Shown: positions 8,299-17,896, counted from the stretch's first letter. The stretch is 46,651 nucleotides of DNA from DASPRG01 sp963796125 (GCA_963796125.1 CAWCKM010000027.1:1-46651), one strand, 5' to 3'. A program made the numbers and translations. Notes: generated by a model not told the origin, from the letters alone.

Positions 8299-8913
8299 AT
8301 GAGCATTATTCCTATTGTTATAGAACAAACAGGTCGTACAGAGAGGGCCTATGATATCTACTCAAGGCTTCTCAAAGACAGGATTATTTTTATTGGCACG
8401 GTCATTGATGACCATGTGGCGAATACGGTAATCGCACAGCTCCTCTTTCTTCAGACAGAAGATCCTGATAAAGACATTCATCTTTATATTAATTCTCCAG
8501 GTGGAATAGTATCATCCGGTCTTGCAATATATGACACCATGCAATACGTAAAGCCGAAAATCGCAACGTACTGCATCGGCCAGGCAGCAAGCATGAGCGC
8601 CCTTCTCCTTGCAGCAGGTACAAAGGGCAAGAGATTTGCACTACCTCATTCGCGGATTATGTTACATCAACCTATGGGTGGTTTCCACGGACAGGCTACG
8701 GATATAGAAATTCATGCTCGTGAGATACTCAAGATGAAAGAGACCCTGAACGAGATACTTTCGGCCCACACTGGACAGTCTCTCGAAAAGATACAGGCAG
8801 ACACAGACAGAGATTTTTTTATGTCAGGAGAAGAAGCAAAAGAGTACGGAATTGTTGATGAGGTAATCCGCAGTATCAAAGCGGCTGATGACCTAACTTC
8901 TACTGTGAAATAA
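8299..8913 (+). CDS. clpP: ATP-dependent Clp protease proteolytic subunit
   Basis: ClpP forms the double-heptameric serine protease chamber fed by ClpX. The 204 residues contain the full catalytic triad: Ser98 in GQAASMSALL, His123 in IMLHQPMGG and Asp172 in DTDRDFFMSG. The oxyanion region INSPGG is intact. AAGGAG sits inside the end of tig and serves the ATG immediately after the tig stop, so translation is likely coupled. The short N-terminus (MSIIPIVIEQT) fits a ClpP with a brief or absent propeptide. Confidence 0.97.
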   Translation: MSIIPIVIEQTGRTERAYDIYSRLLKDRIIFIGTVIDDHVANTVIAQLLFLQTEDPDKDIHLYINSPGGIVSSGLAIYDTMQYVKPKIATYCIGQAASMSALLLAAGTKGKRFALPHSRIMLHQPMGGFHGQATDIEIHAREILKMKETLNEILSAHTGQSLEKIQADTDRDFFMSGEEAKEYGIVDEVIRSIKAADDLTSTVK

Positions 8914-8924
8914 AAAGAGGAGAC

Positions 8925-10166
8925 ATGGCCAAAAAAGATGAAAGCCTACCTAAGTGTTCGTTCTGCGGTAAGGGGCATGATGAGGTAAAAAAACTTATTG
9001 CAGGCCCCTCGGTTTATATTTGTAATGAGTGCGTTGCCCTCTGTAATGAAATCATTGCAGATGCCTATCATGCTGATATAGAAGGCCATACCTTTCCGAA
9101 ACTTCCTACACCAAAGGAGATCCATCATTTCCTGAATGATTATGTTATCGGTCAGGAAATGGCAAAAAGGATACTCTCTGTTGCAGTTTATAATCATTAT
9201 AAAAGGATATATAGTCCCGGTAAAACAGAAGTTGAACTGCAAAAAAGTAATATACTTCTCATAGGTCCTACAGGTACAGGGAAAACCCTTTTTGCCCAGA
9301 CATTAGCAAAGACACTCGACGTTCCTTTTGCAATAGCCGATGCAACTACCCTTACAGAGGCTGGCTATGTAGGAGAGGATGTGGAAAATATTATCTTAAA
9401 GTTGCTCCAATCTGCTGAACATGATGTTGAGCGGGCACAAAGAGGTATAGTCTATATTGATGAAATTGACAAAATCAGCAGGAAATCAGAGAATCCCTCG
9501 ATAACAAGAGATGTGTCAGGTGAGGGTGTCCAGCAAGCCCTCCTTAAGCTAATCGAAGGTACTGTGGCAAATATTCCACCTCAAGGTGGAAGGAAGCACC
9601 CGCAGCAGGAATTCATTCAAATGAACACAACCAATATCCTCTTTATATGTGGCGGTGCTTTTGTAGGACTTGACGGTATCATTGAGCAGAGAACAGGCCA
9701 AAAAATTGTCGGGTTCGGCCAAGATACCTTGACAAGAAAGGAGAAACGTATAGGCAAGGTTCTCAGTCTTGTTGAACCAGAGGATCTGATAAAGTATGGC
9801 CTCATACCTGAGTTTGTAGGAAGATTGCCTGTCGTAGCTACCCTTGATGAACTCGATGAACCTGCCATGATTAAGATACTGACAGAACCTAAGAATGCCC
9901 TCATAAAACAATATCAGAGACTCCTCTCTCTGGATAATGTGAGGCTGAAATTTACAGACGGTGCGCTATCAGCAATAGCAAAGAAGGCAGGACAGAGAAA
10001 GACCGGAGCAAGGGGACTCAGAGCTATCCTCGAAGAGGTTATGCTTGATGTGATGTATGAAATACCTTCTCAGAAGGGTATAAAGGAATGTGTGATAAAT
10101 GAGGAGATAATTGTTAAGAATGAAAAACCAATTCTTTTGTACGAAAAGCAGGCGGAGTCAGCATGA
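8925..10166 (+). CDS. clpX: ATP-dependent Clp protease ATPase subunit ClpX
   Basis: ClpX is the AAA+ unfoldase that recognises tagged substrates and threads them into ClpP. The 413-residue protein starts with the dimerising C4 zinc domain (CSFC about residue 11, CNEC about residue 36). It follows with Walker A GPTGTGKT, Walker B IVYIDEIDK, the pore loop GYVGEDVE (aromatic-hydrophobic loop) and the RKTGARGLRAI sensor-2 region. The ClpP-docking IGF-type loop is present as IVGFGQD. AGAGGAG precedes the ATG, and the gene begins 11 nt after clpP. Confidence 0.97.
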   Translation: MAKKDESLPKCSFCGKGHDEVKKLIAGPSVYICNECVALCNEIIADAYHADIEGHTFPKLPTPKEIHHFLNDYVIGQEMAKRILSVAVYNHYKRIYSPGKTEVELQKSNILLIGPTGTGKTLFAQTLAKTLDVPFAIADATTLTEAGYVGEDVENIILKLLQSAEHDVERAQRGIVYIDEIDKISRKSENPSITRDVSGEGVQQALLKLIEGTVANIPPQGGRKHPQQEFIQMNTTNILFICGGAFVGLDGIIEQRTGQKIVGFGQDTLTRKEKRIGKVLSLVEPEDLIKYGLIPEFVGRLPVVATLDELDEPAMIKILTEPKNALIKQYQRLLSLDNVRLKFTDGALSAIAKKAGQRKTGARGLRAILEEVMLDVMYEIPSQKGIKECVINEEIIVKNEKPILLYEKQAESA

Positions 10167-10193
10167 AAAAGCGGGAATTTTAATAGCGAGATG

Positions 10194-10646
10194 CTAATCC
10201 TGATTTTTTGCCTTTCTTGACAAGATAGCCTTTTCTATTGCCTTCCTAACAGTTACACGGAGTTCTTCATCAAAAATTTGGGATATCGTCTTTTCTATAT
10301 AAGAAATCTCTTCGGGAGTAAATGTCTTTACACTAACCCCCTGGTTACGAGCCTCCAACCCTGCCTTTTTCGTAACGTTACCAAGCTTAAATCGAATATC
10401 CTTGATGCCATAAGGGCACAGTTTTTCTATAATATCCTTCTTGAAATAATTTAGTTCTTGGAGCCAAACTGGCGAATCAACATTAAGAAGCATTACTCCC
10501 TCTGTTACTTTATAAGGCACCATATGGCATGAAAGGGGTTCATTAAATAAAGTATGCCAATTTTTCTTAACCTCAATGAACCTGATATTACTTTCTATAC
10601 CAAAGTCCTTTACCAGAGGGCGGAGTAAGGAATCAACCCTCTTCAC
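10194..10646 (-). CDS. DUF721/DciA-like protein, candidate replicative helicase loader
   Basis: The gene encodes about 150 residues resembling the DUF721 domain: VKRVDSLLRPLVKDFGIE, then FIEVKKNWHTLFNEPLSCHMVPYKV, then a Trp-Leu-Gln-Glu-Leu segment (PVWLQELNYFKKDI). DciA proteins of this domain family operate bacterial replicative DnaB helicase in genomes lacking DnaC or DnaI. A basic C-terminal tail (ILSRKAKNQD) follows. I chose the GTG at 10646, which overlaps the rpmB stop by one base (TAGTG) and gives the usual family N-terminus. A start at ATG 10691 inside rpmB is possible. Linkage to rpmB is direct. The assignment is from domain appearance only. Confidence 0.7.
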   Translation of the reverse strand: MKRVDSLLRPLVKDFGIESNIRFIEVKKNWHTLFNEPLSCHMVPYKVTEGVMLLNVDSPVWLQELNYFKKDIIEKLCPYGIKDIRFKLGNVTKKAGLEARNQGVSVKTFTPEEISYIEKTISQIFDEELRVTVRKAIEKAILSRKAKNQD

Positions 10647-10834
10647 TAAACTGCCTTTTTGACACTGCCTGAGCGAAGGCATCTCGTACATACAGAGAGC
10701 CTTCTCACACCGGAATTGGTCATTATGCGCATCCTTTGAATATTAGGCATTATCACCCTTTTTGTCTTATTGTTCGCGTGGCTGACATTATGACCGATAG
10801 TTCTCTTTTTTCCACAGCAAGCACAGACTGCCAT
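10646..10834 (-). CDS. rpmB: 50S ribosomal protein L28
   Basis: The 62-residue L28 has MAVCACCGKKRTIGHNVSHAN at the start and SVCTRCLRSGSVKK at the end. Both paired-cysteine motifs (CACC and CTRC) are intact, so this is the zinc-binding (C+) form. The ATG at 10834 is preceded by AAGGAGG; longer in-frame starts extend into noncoding DNA. It is divergent from infB, with about 120 nt of shared upstream region, and is followed without a gap by the DciA-like gene. Confidence 0.95.
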   Translation of the reverse strand: MAVCACCGKKRTIGHNVSHANNKTKRVIMPNIQRMRIMTNSGVRRLSVCTRCLRSGSVKKAV

Positions 10835-10955
10835 TCTTCGCCTCCTTCTATCATTGCATTCACTAAGTTTTATATGATAACATTTCATTTATAATTAAGT
10901 GTACTATTATCTATCATTAATTTCTGTTCTCATTGTAAGATAAGGTCGATAATAA

Positions 10956-13253
10956 ATGCAGAAAATAAGAATTTATGAACTCGCAAAAAAATTAGGGGTA
11001 ACAAGTAAGGTTATTATAACCGAACTTTCGAAATTTGGTATTGAGGGCAAAACACACACTTCGGGTATCGATCCCGAAGTTGCCAGAACTATTGAGGCTG
11101 CACTCCTGAAAAAATCTGTTGAACTATTAAAAGAAACAATCTCTAAGGAAAGTCCGATAACAGAAGACATTATCCAACCACAAATCGAAAAAGCTCCGGT
11201 AGAATATGATGAAAAAGCAATAACTGCTGAGAAAAAAGAACTTAGAGCAGGCGAAAAGAAAATATTCGCAATACCTGAAGAGGAAGAAGAATTAAAGGTT
11301 CCTGATAGATTTAAAAAAGAGATAGAAACAGAAAAGATTGAGAAGTTTAAGACGAAACCTGGTATGCAAAGGGCCTTTCAGACAATAAGAAAGATAGAAC
11401 CCAAGAAATGGCATGAGCAAAAGCCATTAAAGAGGTTAGAAAAGGTTAGACCATTTCCGAAAGAAGAGCAAAAACCTCCAATTCATCTCGTTATCCCAAG
11501 GAAGAAGACACTGAAGCTTCAAGAAGGGACTACGGTAAAAGAATTTGCAGAACTCATAAGTGTCAAGCTTTCTGATGTTATTAAAAAATTTATGGAATTA
11601 GGATACATGCCTACGATAAACCAGTCCGTTGACCCTGATGCAGCACTCTTAGTTGCCGAAGGTTTTGGAGTAAAGGTCGAGCTTTCATCTGTTGAGGAAG
11701 ATATTGTCATTACAGAAGCACCTGAAGACCTTAGCATATTGTTGCCGCGCCCTCCCGTTGTTACTATTATGGGACATGTGGACCATGGCAAGACGTCGCT
11801 CCTTGATGCCATAAGAAAGACGAAGGTTATGGAGACCGAAGCGGGAGGTATTACACAGCATATCGGTGCGTATAGAGTTAATTTGAAGGGTAAAGACATT
11901 GTTTTTCTCGACACCCCAGGTCACGAGGCATTTACCTCTATGAGGGCAAGGGGGGCAAAGGTAACAGATGTTGTTGTCCTTGTTGTGGCTGCAGATGACG
12001 GCGTCATGCCGCAGACCATTGAAGCGATCAACCATGCAAAGGCTGCAAATGTACCAATTGTTGTAGCTATAAACAAAATTGACAAGCCAGAAGCAAACCC
12101 ATCGAAGGTAAGGAATGAACTTGCAGAGCACGGAGTAATACCTGAGGAATGGGGTGGACGAAACATTTTTGTTGAGGTATCTGCCAAAAAAGCTATAGGG
12201 ATAGAAAACCTGCTTGAGATGATACTCCTTCAGGCAGAAATAATGGAACTAAAGGCTAACCCTGAGAAAAAAGCAAGGGGTACCATCATCGAGGCAAAAC
12301 TTGATAGGGGAAGGGGTCCTGTTGCAACAGTACTGGTACAATCTGGAACCCTTACAGTTGGCGATACATTCCTTGCAGGTAGTCACGTTGGAAAAGTAAG
12401 GGCATTGATTGACGACACAAGTAAAAGAATTACAGAAGCAGGACCATCAACACCGGTTGAGGTAATCGGTTTTCCTGAAGTTCCTTCTGCTGGGGACATC
12501 TTTATTGTTGTTGAAGACGAAAAAAGAGCAAGACAGATCGCCCTTGCGAGACAACAGAAACAGAGACTTGTTGATATGGCTAAAACACGAAAAGTTACCC
12601 TTGATGAATTATATGCAAAGATTAAAGAGGGAGAGATAAAAGACCTTAATATTATTATCAAGGGCGATGTTCAAGGATCTGTTGAGGCGTTAAAGAATGC
12701 TCTTGAAAATGTCACGCACCCACAGGTAAAAGTTAGAGTTATCCATTCATCTGCTGGTGGTATTAATGAGTCAGATATTATGCTTGCATCAGCCTCAAAC
12801 GCAATTATCATAGGCTTTAATGTAAGGCCCGAACCCAAAGCTTATCAAGCAGCAGAAAAGGAAGGCGTTGATATTAGGCTTTATAATGTAATTTATGATG
12901 CAATCGAGGATGTGAAAAAAGCCCTTGAGGGTCTTCTTGAGCCTACGCTCAAAGAAAAAACCCTTGGAAGAGCAGAAGTCCGTCAGGTATTTCCAATATC
13001 CAGGATAGGAACGGTTGCTGGTTGTTATGTACTTGATGGTTCCATAAGTCGATCAAGTGATGGGATAAGGGTTATTCGTGATAATATAGTTGTATATGAC
13101 GGCAAGATCGGTTCACTTAAAAGATTTAAGGAAGATGTCAGAGAAGTACAGGCGGGATATGAATGCGGTATCCTGATAGAAAACTTTAATGATCTTAAAG
13201 TTGGCGATACACTCGAAAGCTATATTATTGAAAAGATAGCAACAAAACTTTAA
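10956..13253 (+). CDS. infB: Translation initiation factor IF-2
   Basis: IF-2 is the GTPase that delivers fMet-tRNA to the 30S subunit and promotes subunit joining. The 765-residue protein opens with the IF2_N fold (MQKIRIYELAKKLGVTSK). A charged linker with many Lys and Glu follows, then a second IF2_N (TVKEFAELISVKLSDVIKK). The G domain has GHVDHGKT (about residue 273), DTPGHEAF and NKID, and the C-terminal domains include the FNVRP region. It heads infB-rbfA-nrnA-truB, a standard translation and RNA-maturation cluster; nusA is not upstream here. Confidence 0.97.
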   Translation: MQKIRIYELAKKLGVTSKVIITELSKFGIEGKTHTSGIDPEVARTIEAALLKKSVELLKETISKESPITEDIIQPQIEKAPVEYDEKAITAEKKELRAGEKKIFAIPEEEEELKVPDRFKKEIETEKIEKFKTKPGMQRAFQTIRKIEPKKWHEQKPLKRLEKVRPFPKEEQKPPIHLVIPRKKTLKLQEGTTVKEFAELISVKLSDVIKKFMELGYMPTINQSVDPDAALLVAEGFGVKVELSSVEEDIVITEAPEDLSILLPRPPVVTIMGHVDHGKTSLLDAIRKTKVMETEAGGITQHIGAYRVNLKGKDIVFLDTPGHEAFTSMRARGAKVTDVVVLVVAADDGVMPQTIEAINHAKAANVPIVVAINKIDKPEANPSKVRNELAEHGVIPEEWGGRNIFVEVSAKKAIGIENLLEMILLQAEIMELKANPEKKARGTIIEAKLDRGRGPVATVLVQSGTLTVGDTFLAGSHVGKVRALIDDTSKRITEAGPSTPVEVIGFPEVPSAGDIFIVVEDEKRARQIALARQQKQRLVDMAKTRKVTLDELYAKIKEGEIKDLNIIIKGDVQGSVEALKNALENVTHPQVKVRVIHSSAGGINESDIMLASASNAIIIGFNVRPEPKAYQAAEKEGVDIRLYNVIYDAIEDVKKALEGLLEPTLKEKTLGRAEVRQVFPISRIGTVAGCYVLDGSISRSSDGIRVIRDNIVVYDGKIGSLKRFKEDVREVQAGYECGILIENFNDLKVGDTLESYIIEKIATKL

Positions 13254-13315
13254 GTGCCGGTGTCATTTTATACTTCCAGATGGAGTAAAAATAATATTAA
13301 CCGCTGACACTAAAT

Positions 13316-13675
13316 ATGCTTCCCTATAAACGTTCCCAGAGAGTCAGTGATCTTCTCAGAGAAGAAATAGCAGATATTATTACCTATAGGCTTAAGGATC
13401 CTCGAATTGGCTTCATAACAGTGACAGGGGTTGATGTTACAGACGATATTAAAATGGCTCGAGTGTATGTGAGTGTCTTCCGTGATGAGGAGAGAAAAAC
13501 TACACTTGAGATATTAAATTCTGCTAAGAGCTTCATACGCTCTGAGTTATCGAAAAGACTCAGAATGAAATTTATGCCAAGTATTGAGTTCAGGCTTGAT
13601 ACTTCAAGTGAGTATGGGAATAGCATAGAAAAGCTTTTAAAAGAGATCGAGGGAAAGAGTGATAGTTCCTCCTAA
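13316..13675 (+). CDS. rbfA: 30S ribosome-binding factor RbfA
   Basis: RbfA is a KH-fold protein that matures the 5' region of 16S rRNA in cold-sensitive 30S assembly. The 119 residues contain the family features RSQRVSDLLREEIADII, the LKDPRIGFITVTGVDVT segment and RLRMKFMPSIEFRLDTSSEYG. It begins 62 nt after infB, and its end overlaps the next gene by 17 nt. No strong ribosome binding site precedes the ATG. Confidence 0.95.
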   Translation: MLPYKRSQRVSDLLREEIADIITYRLKDPRIGFITVTGVDVTDDIKMARVYVSVFRDEERKTTLEILNSAKSFIRSELSKRLRMKFMPSIEFRLDTSSEYGNSIEKLLKEIEGKSDSSS

Positions 13676-14621
13676 GCTTCTCTCATTCTTGAAGAAAGAA
13701 AAAAAGTTTCTCATAGCTACCCATATTAGTCCTGAAGCTGATGCAATCGGTTCTTCTCTTGCCCTTTCAATGGCTTTAGATTTTCTTGGTAAAATAACAG
13801 TGCTCTATGATAAAGACCCTGTACCAAAGGTTTGTCATTTCCTTCCGGCTCACGAAAAATTTACAAATATTATTCCACATTCCATTACTTCTGATTTTGC
13901 GCTCATCCTCTTAGATTGTAACACTCTCAAAAGGGCAGGAATAGAAGGTCGTTCTTTCAAGTATTCTGCTGTTATAGATCATCATGAAACAAAAGAGGAC
14001 TTTGGGGATATAAAGTGGGTAGTTCCAGAAGCGGCAGCAACAGGAATGATGATCTTTTATCTGATTAAAGAGCTGGAGATAGCCATAACGAGAGATATGG
14101 CTATAAACCTTTATGCTGCTATTGCCATAGATACCGGGACGTTCAGATATGGTAATACAACTGCTGAGACCTTGAAGGCTGCAGCAGAACTTATCGAGGC
14201 TGGTGCAAGCCCAGCATGTATCTCACATAACCTCTATGAAACATGGTCTAAAGAAAGGTTCGACTTACTTGTTATGGCTTTGAATACCTATGAAATGAGA
14301 GATGATGTTGTTATTACCTTTGTCACAAGGGAGATGTTTCAAAAGACAGGAACTGCACCAGAGGATACTGAAAACTTTCCTGCTTTTCCACGGATAATGC
14401 AAAATGTCAACACGTCTGTTTTTTTCAGAGAATTGGATGACAACTACTGGAAGGTCAGTCTTCGGTCAAAGGGAGATTTCAATGTTGCTGTTATTGCTTC
14501 TCATTTCAATGGCGGCGGCCATAAAAATGCAGCAGGTTACGAGGTTAGATCTGATCTTAAATCTGCAAAAAAGTCTTTACTAAAGGCTCTTATTACATGC
14601 CAACAGCATGAAAGGGAATAA
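13659..14621 (+). CDS. DHH/DHHA1 phosphoesterase, NrnA-like nano-RNase/pAp phosphatase
   Basis: The 320-residue protein has the DHH domain (THISPEADAIGSSLAL, ILLDCNTLKRAG, the signature VIDHHE, and AIAIDTGTFRYGN) and the C-terminal DHHA1 domain with GGGHKNAAGYEV. These residues bind the two catalytic Mn2+ ions and the RNA end. NrnA enzymes degrade 2-5-nt RNAs and dephosphorylate pAp, and the infB-rbfA-nrnA-truB order is widely conserved. The GTG start at 13659 lies inside rbfA and has GAGGGAAA a few bases upstream. The exact substrate, nanoRNA, pAp or pGpG, is not readable from sequence. Confidence 0.9.
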   Translation: MIVPPKLLSFLKKEKKFLIATHISPEADAIGSSLALSMALDFLGKITVLYDKDPVPKVCHFLPAHEKFTNIIPHSITSDFALILLDCNTLKRAGIEGRSFKYSAVIDHHETKEDFGDIKWVVPEAAATGMMIFYLIKELEIAITRDMAINLYAAIAIDTGTFRYGNTTAETLKAAAELIEAGASPACISHNLYETWSKERFDLLVMALNTYEMRDDVVITFVTREMFQKTGTAPEDTENFPAFPRIMQNVNTSVFFRELDDNYWKVSLRSKGDFNVAVIASHFNGGGHKNAAGYEVRSDLKSAKKSLLKALITCQQHERE

Positions 14622-14724
14622 GGTTCAATTTAAGACATAATTCTGGTATTTGTAGTTACTTTTTTCTTTCCTAAAAAATCATAACTATCATCACTCTTTA
14701 TCTCCATGGTAAAATTATCATGCT

Positions 14725-15594
14725 ATGGATGCAGTCATTAACCTTAACAAACCGAGGGATATATCTTCGCAGCAAGCGGTGTTGAGGGTAAAGCAACTTT
14801 TTCACGCAAAAAAAGCTGGACATGCAGGAACGCTTGACCCAATAGCAACGGGTGTACTCATTACCTGCTTAAATCAGGCGACTAAGGTATCGAGATTCCT
14901 ATCAGACCTTGATAAAGAGTACATTGTAGGAATAAAACTTGGTGAAAGAACAGATACTGGTGATTTAACAGGCAGGATATTAGAAAAGAAAAATTCTCTT
15001 ATGCTGGAAGAAACAGACATCTACAATCTTCTGAAAAATTTTGTAGGTCAGATAAAACAGATACCGCCGATGTACTCGGCGATTAAAATACAGGGGCAAC
15101 CTCTTTATAAGCTCGCAAGGATGGGTATAGAGATTCAAAGACCAGAGAGGCTAATAGAAATTTACGGGATAGACCTGATACGTTTTGACCAACCCTATCT
15201 TTATCTGAAAATATCATGTTCTAAGGGCACCTATATCAGAACATTATGCGATGATATTGGAAAGGCCCTGCATGTCGGTGCACATATGATTTCCTTAAAA
15301 CGGACAAAAGTGGGGAACTTCAGAATTGAGGACTCTGCATCATTAGGAGAATTGAAACACGGCAAAAAAGCTGTTTGCCCTATTGATTCCGCAATTTCTC
15401 ATTTAAAAGAAATCATACTGGATGAAGAATCGTATCAGAAAGCTAAAAATGGTATGCCAGTGATTACAATCACAGCAATACTGTCAGCAAAACACATAAA
15501 ACACTATGTAAGATTAAAAGGCCCAGAGAATAATTTATTTGCTATTGGAAAATTGGAACAGGATAAAATAACAGTGGAAAGATTGTTAAACTAA
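14725..15594 (+). CDS. truB: tRNA pseudouridine(55) synthase
   Basis: TruB makes pseudouridine-55 in the T loop of tRNAs. The 289 residues include the catalytic motif GHAGTLDPIATGVL with Asp38, the YIVGIKLGERTDTGD strand, IPPMYSAIKIQGQPLYKLAR and CSKGTYIRTLCDD. A C-terminal PUA-like region (about 235-289) follows. There is no ribosome binding site before the ATG, and a TAAAAT box lies at 14710-14715, so a very short leader is possible. Confidence 0.96.
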   Translation: MDAVINLNKPRDISSQQAVLRVKQLFHAKKAGHAGTLDPIATGVLITCLNQATKVSRFLSDLDKEYIVGIKLGERTDTGDLTGRILEKKNSLMLEETDIYNLLKNFVGQIKQIPPMYSAIKIQGQPLYKLARMGIEIQRPERLIEIYGIDLIRFDQPYLYLKISCSKGTYIRTLCDDIGKALHVGAHMISLKRTKVGNFRIEDSASLGELKHGKKAVCPIDSAISHLKEIILDEESYQKAKNGMPVITITAILSAKHIKHYVRLKGPENNLFAIGKLEQDKITVERLLN

Positions 15595-15641
15595 ATTCTT
15601 AATGTTACCGATAACCTTAAGATAATAAAAATAAAAAATAC

Positions 15642-15670
15642 TTGACAAAATGGCCTTTTTTTGTTATTCA
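15642..15670 (+). promoter_or_regulatory. Promoter of the pilMNOPQ operon
   Basis: TTGACA (15642-15647), a 17-nt spacer and TATTCA (15665-15670) fit a sigma70-type promoter. The predicted start site is at or next to the A of the pilM ATG (15677). No ribosome binding site lies between, so the pilM mRNA may be leaderless. Confidence 0.6.
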
Positions 15671-15676
15671 TTAGCT

Positions 15677-16729
15677 ATGTTTCGTGCTGGGAAAGGCACA
15701 ATCGGCCTAGATATAGGTTCGAGTTATATTAAAATTGTACAACTGAAAGATATTAAGGGCGGTTATGAGCTAGAATTATTTGATATGCTGCCCCTTTCTC
15801 AAGAAATTATCGTCGACGGTTCTGTAATAGATTCTTTCAGGCTTATTGATTCCATTAAGGAACTTGTAAGAAAAACAAAGATACGGACAAAGTATACAGT
15901 TATTGGTATAGCCGGCCATTCATCAGTAATCATCAAAAGAATATCTCTGCCTGAAATGTCGGAGGAAGAACTTACTGAATCCATAAAGTTTGAGGCTGAG
16001 CAGTATGTGCCATTCAATATTGAAGATGTAAACCTTGATTTTCAGATCCTTGGACCGAAAGATGAGCCTGGTCAAATGGATGTTATCCTCGTTGCCGTAA
16101 AGAAAGACATAATAAATGAATACGTTTCTGCTGTGAGGGAAGCAGGACTTGACCCCGTAATTGTTGACGTCAATCCCTTTGCCCTTGAAAATATGTATGA
16201 GATTAATTATGAGATTGAGCCGGATAAAAATATAGCCATTGTAAACATTGGCGCAAGTACAGTTAATATGAATGTACTTAAAGGAGGTATCTCTGTTTTT
16301 ACAAGAGACAGCGCAGTTGGGAGTAATCTTCATACAGAGGCCCTTCAGAGAGAATTCAATCTGTCGTTTGAAAATGCAGAGAGACTTAAGAGGGGCGAGT
16401 CAGTTGAAAATATTTCCTCTGAAGATGCATTTTCAGTAATTGAATCAGCTTCAGAGGAAATAATAGGAGATGTCAGTCGTTCTTTTGAGTTCTATAGGAG
16501 CACTGAACTGCATAAGGATATTGATGAAGTTATTTTGAGTGGAGGCTGTACTCTCATTAAGGATTTTCCAAGACTTTTCTCAGATAAGATAGGGATAGAG
16601 ACAAAGATCATAGAGCCTTTCAGAAACATAAAAATACCAAAACGATTTGATGTGAGTTATATAGAAGAAATTTCACCAATAGCAGCCGTTGCTACAGGTC
16701 TTGCCCTCAGAAGGCCAGGTGACAGATGA
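15677..16729 (+). CDS. pilM: Type IV pilus inner-membrane platform protein PilM
   Basis: PilM is the actin-like cytoplasmic ATPase of the type IV pilus alignment complex, where it binds the N-terminal tail of PilN. The roughly 350-residue protein shows the first phosphate loop GTIGLDIGSSYIKIVQL, the core SIKFEAEQYVPFNIEDVNLDF, a second phosphate loop AIVNIGASTVNMNVL and the adenosine motif DEVILSGGCTLI. The ATG at 15677 is preferred over 15650, which would lie inside the predicted promoter. The gene overlaps pilN by 4 nt (ATGA). Confidence 0.93.
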   Translation: MFRAGKGTIGLDIGSSYIKIVQLKDIKGGYELELFDMLPLSQEIIVDGSVIDSFRLIDSIKELVRKTKIRTKYTVIGIAGHSSVIIKRISLPEMSEEELTESIKFEAEQYVPFNIEDVNLDFQILGPKDEPGQMDVILVAVKKDIINEYVSAVREAGLDPVIVDVNPFALENMYEINYEIEPDKNIAIVNIGASTVNMNVLKGGISVFTRDSAVGSNLHTEALQREFNLSFENAERLKRGESVENISSEDAFSVIESASEEIIGDVSRSFEFYRSTELHKDIDEVILSGGCTLIKDFPRLFSDKIGIETKIIEPFRNIKIPKRFDVSYIEEISPIAAVATGLALRRPGDR

Positions 16730-17265
16730 TAAAGGTTAATCTATTACCTGTAAAGAGAAAGAAAAAGCATAAGCCAATACCGTCATTTATTGTAACGATG
16801 GTAATTATTGTCATTGTCACGATCATAGTGATGGCAAATCTTGCCTTCTTTTTCAATTCCCGCCTTTCTAAAAAGAAGGCTCTTTTCAAAACCAATGAAA
16901 ATAAGATAGTGGAACTCAAGCAAAAAATAAAAGAGGTTGAAAACTTTGAGCAGCTTAATAAAACTATCGAGCAGAGGAATGGTATCATCGAACAACTGAG
17001 AAAGAATCAGAGCATGCCTGTAAGGCTTCTTGATGAAGCGAATAACCTTCTTCCCAGCGGTGTTTGGCTTGATAAAATGGCAGTTTCCGGAGAAAATGTT
17101 AGTATGGAGGGATATGCTTTTGCGAATTCAGATATTGTTACATATATTGATAACATAAAAAATTCTCAAACATTCACTGAGGTATATCTTCAAGAATCCA
17201 AAAGCACAACCATAGAGAATACTCCTCTCTATATGTTTAAACTAATATTCAAAATAAAAGTGTAA
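16726..17265 (+). CDS. pilN: Type IV pilus assembly protein PilN
   Basis: This bitopic inner-membrane protein of 179 residues has a short cytoplasmic tail with the PilM-binding signature MIKVNLLPVK, followed by basic residues. One transmembrane helix (about 19-44) comes next, then a coiled coil (about 45-95) and a small periplasmic alpha/beta domain (GVWLDKMAVSGENVSMEG). It pairs with PilO to link PilM to PilP and PilQ. It is translationally coupled to pilM through an ATGA overlap. Confidence 0.9.
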   Translation: MIKVNLLPVKRKKKHKPIPSFIVTMVIIVIVTIIVMANLAFFFNSRLSKKKALFKTNENKIVELKQKIKEVENFEQLNKTIEQRNGIIEQLRKNQSMPVRLLDEANNLLPSGVWLDKMAVSGENVSMEGYAFANSDIVTYIDNIKNSQTFTEVYLQESKSTTIENTPLYMFKLIFKIKV

Positions 17266-17266
17266 A

Positions 17267-17896
17267 ATGGCTATAAAAGTTGATTATAAAATATTCCCTG
17301 GATATGTCAGGACGATAATAGCTATTCTGCCTGCATTGGTAATTGCTATAGCAGTTACCTTCATGCTTATTCTGCCTAAGAACAAAGAGATTAAGGCTCT
17401 CGAGAGCAAAATTCAGGCACAAGAAAATGAGATTGCAAAAAGTCAAGCCAAAGCAGAAAAACTTACAGAACTTATTGCTGAGAATCAAAGGCTAAGAAAT
17501 AGGCTCAATGAATTAAAGGAACAACTACCGGAAGAAAAAGAAGTATCAGATCTCTTAAAACAGGTCTCAGACCTCGGCATAGCATCTGGGCTGCGCATAT
17601 TACTTTGGAAACCAGAGCAGAGGGTAACCCATTTAAGTGGGATTGTCTATGAGATACCGGTGAAAGTTGAACTTTCAGGCAGCTATCATAATCTTGGATA
17701 CTTCTTTAGTAGTCTCACAAGACTCAATAGAATAGTTAACATTTCTGATATAAAACTCGGCGATCCAAAACCAGCGAAAGACAGTACTGTACTTAAGGTA
17801 ACCTTTGCCGCCACAACATTCTCTGCGATCCCGGAAGAAGAAATCGCTCAACAACAAAAAGAAGTGAAGACTGAGAAAAAGGGTAAAAAGACATGA
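17267..17896 (+). CDS. pilO: Type IV pilus assembly protein PilO
   Basis: The 209-residue protein has a short cytoplasmic N-terminus and one transmembrane helix (about 15-37). A coiled coil (about 42-90) and a ferredoxin-like periplasmic domain follow (IVYEIPVKVELSGSYHNLGYFFSSLTRLNRIVNI), the typical PilO core. It forms a heterodimer with PilN in the alignment complex. It begins 1 nt after pilN and overlaps pilP by 4 nt. The Lys-rich tail is unremarkable. Confidence 0.9.
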   Translation: MAIKVDYKIFPGYVRTIIAILPALVIAIAVTFMLILPKNKEIKALESKIQAQENEIAKSQAKAEKLTELIAENQRLRNRLNELKEQLPEEKEVSDLLKQVSDLGIASGLRILLWKPEQRVTHLSGIVYEIPVKVELSGSYHNLGYFFSSLTRLNRIVNISDIKLGDPKPAKDSTVLKVTFAATTFSAIPEEEIAQQQKEVKTEKKGKKT

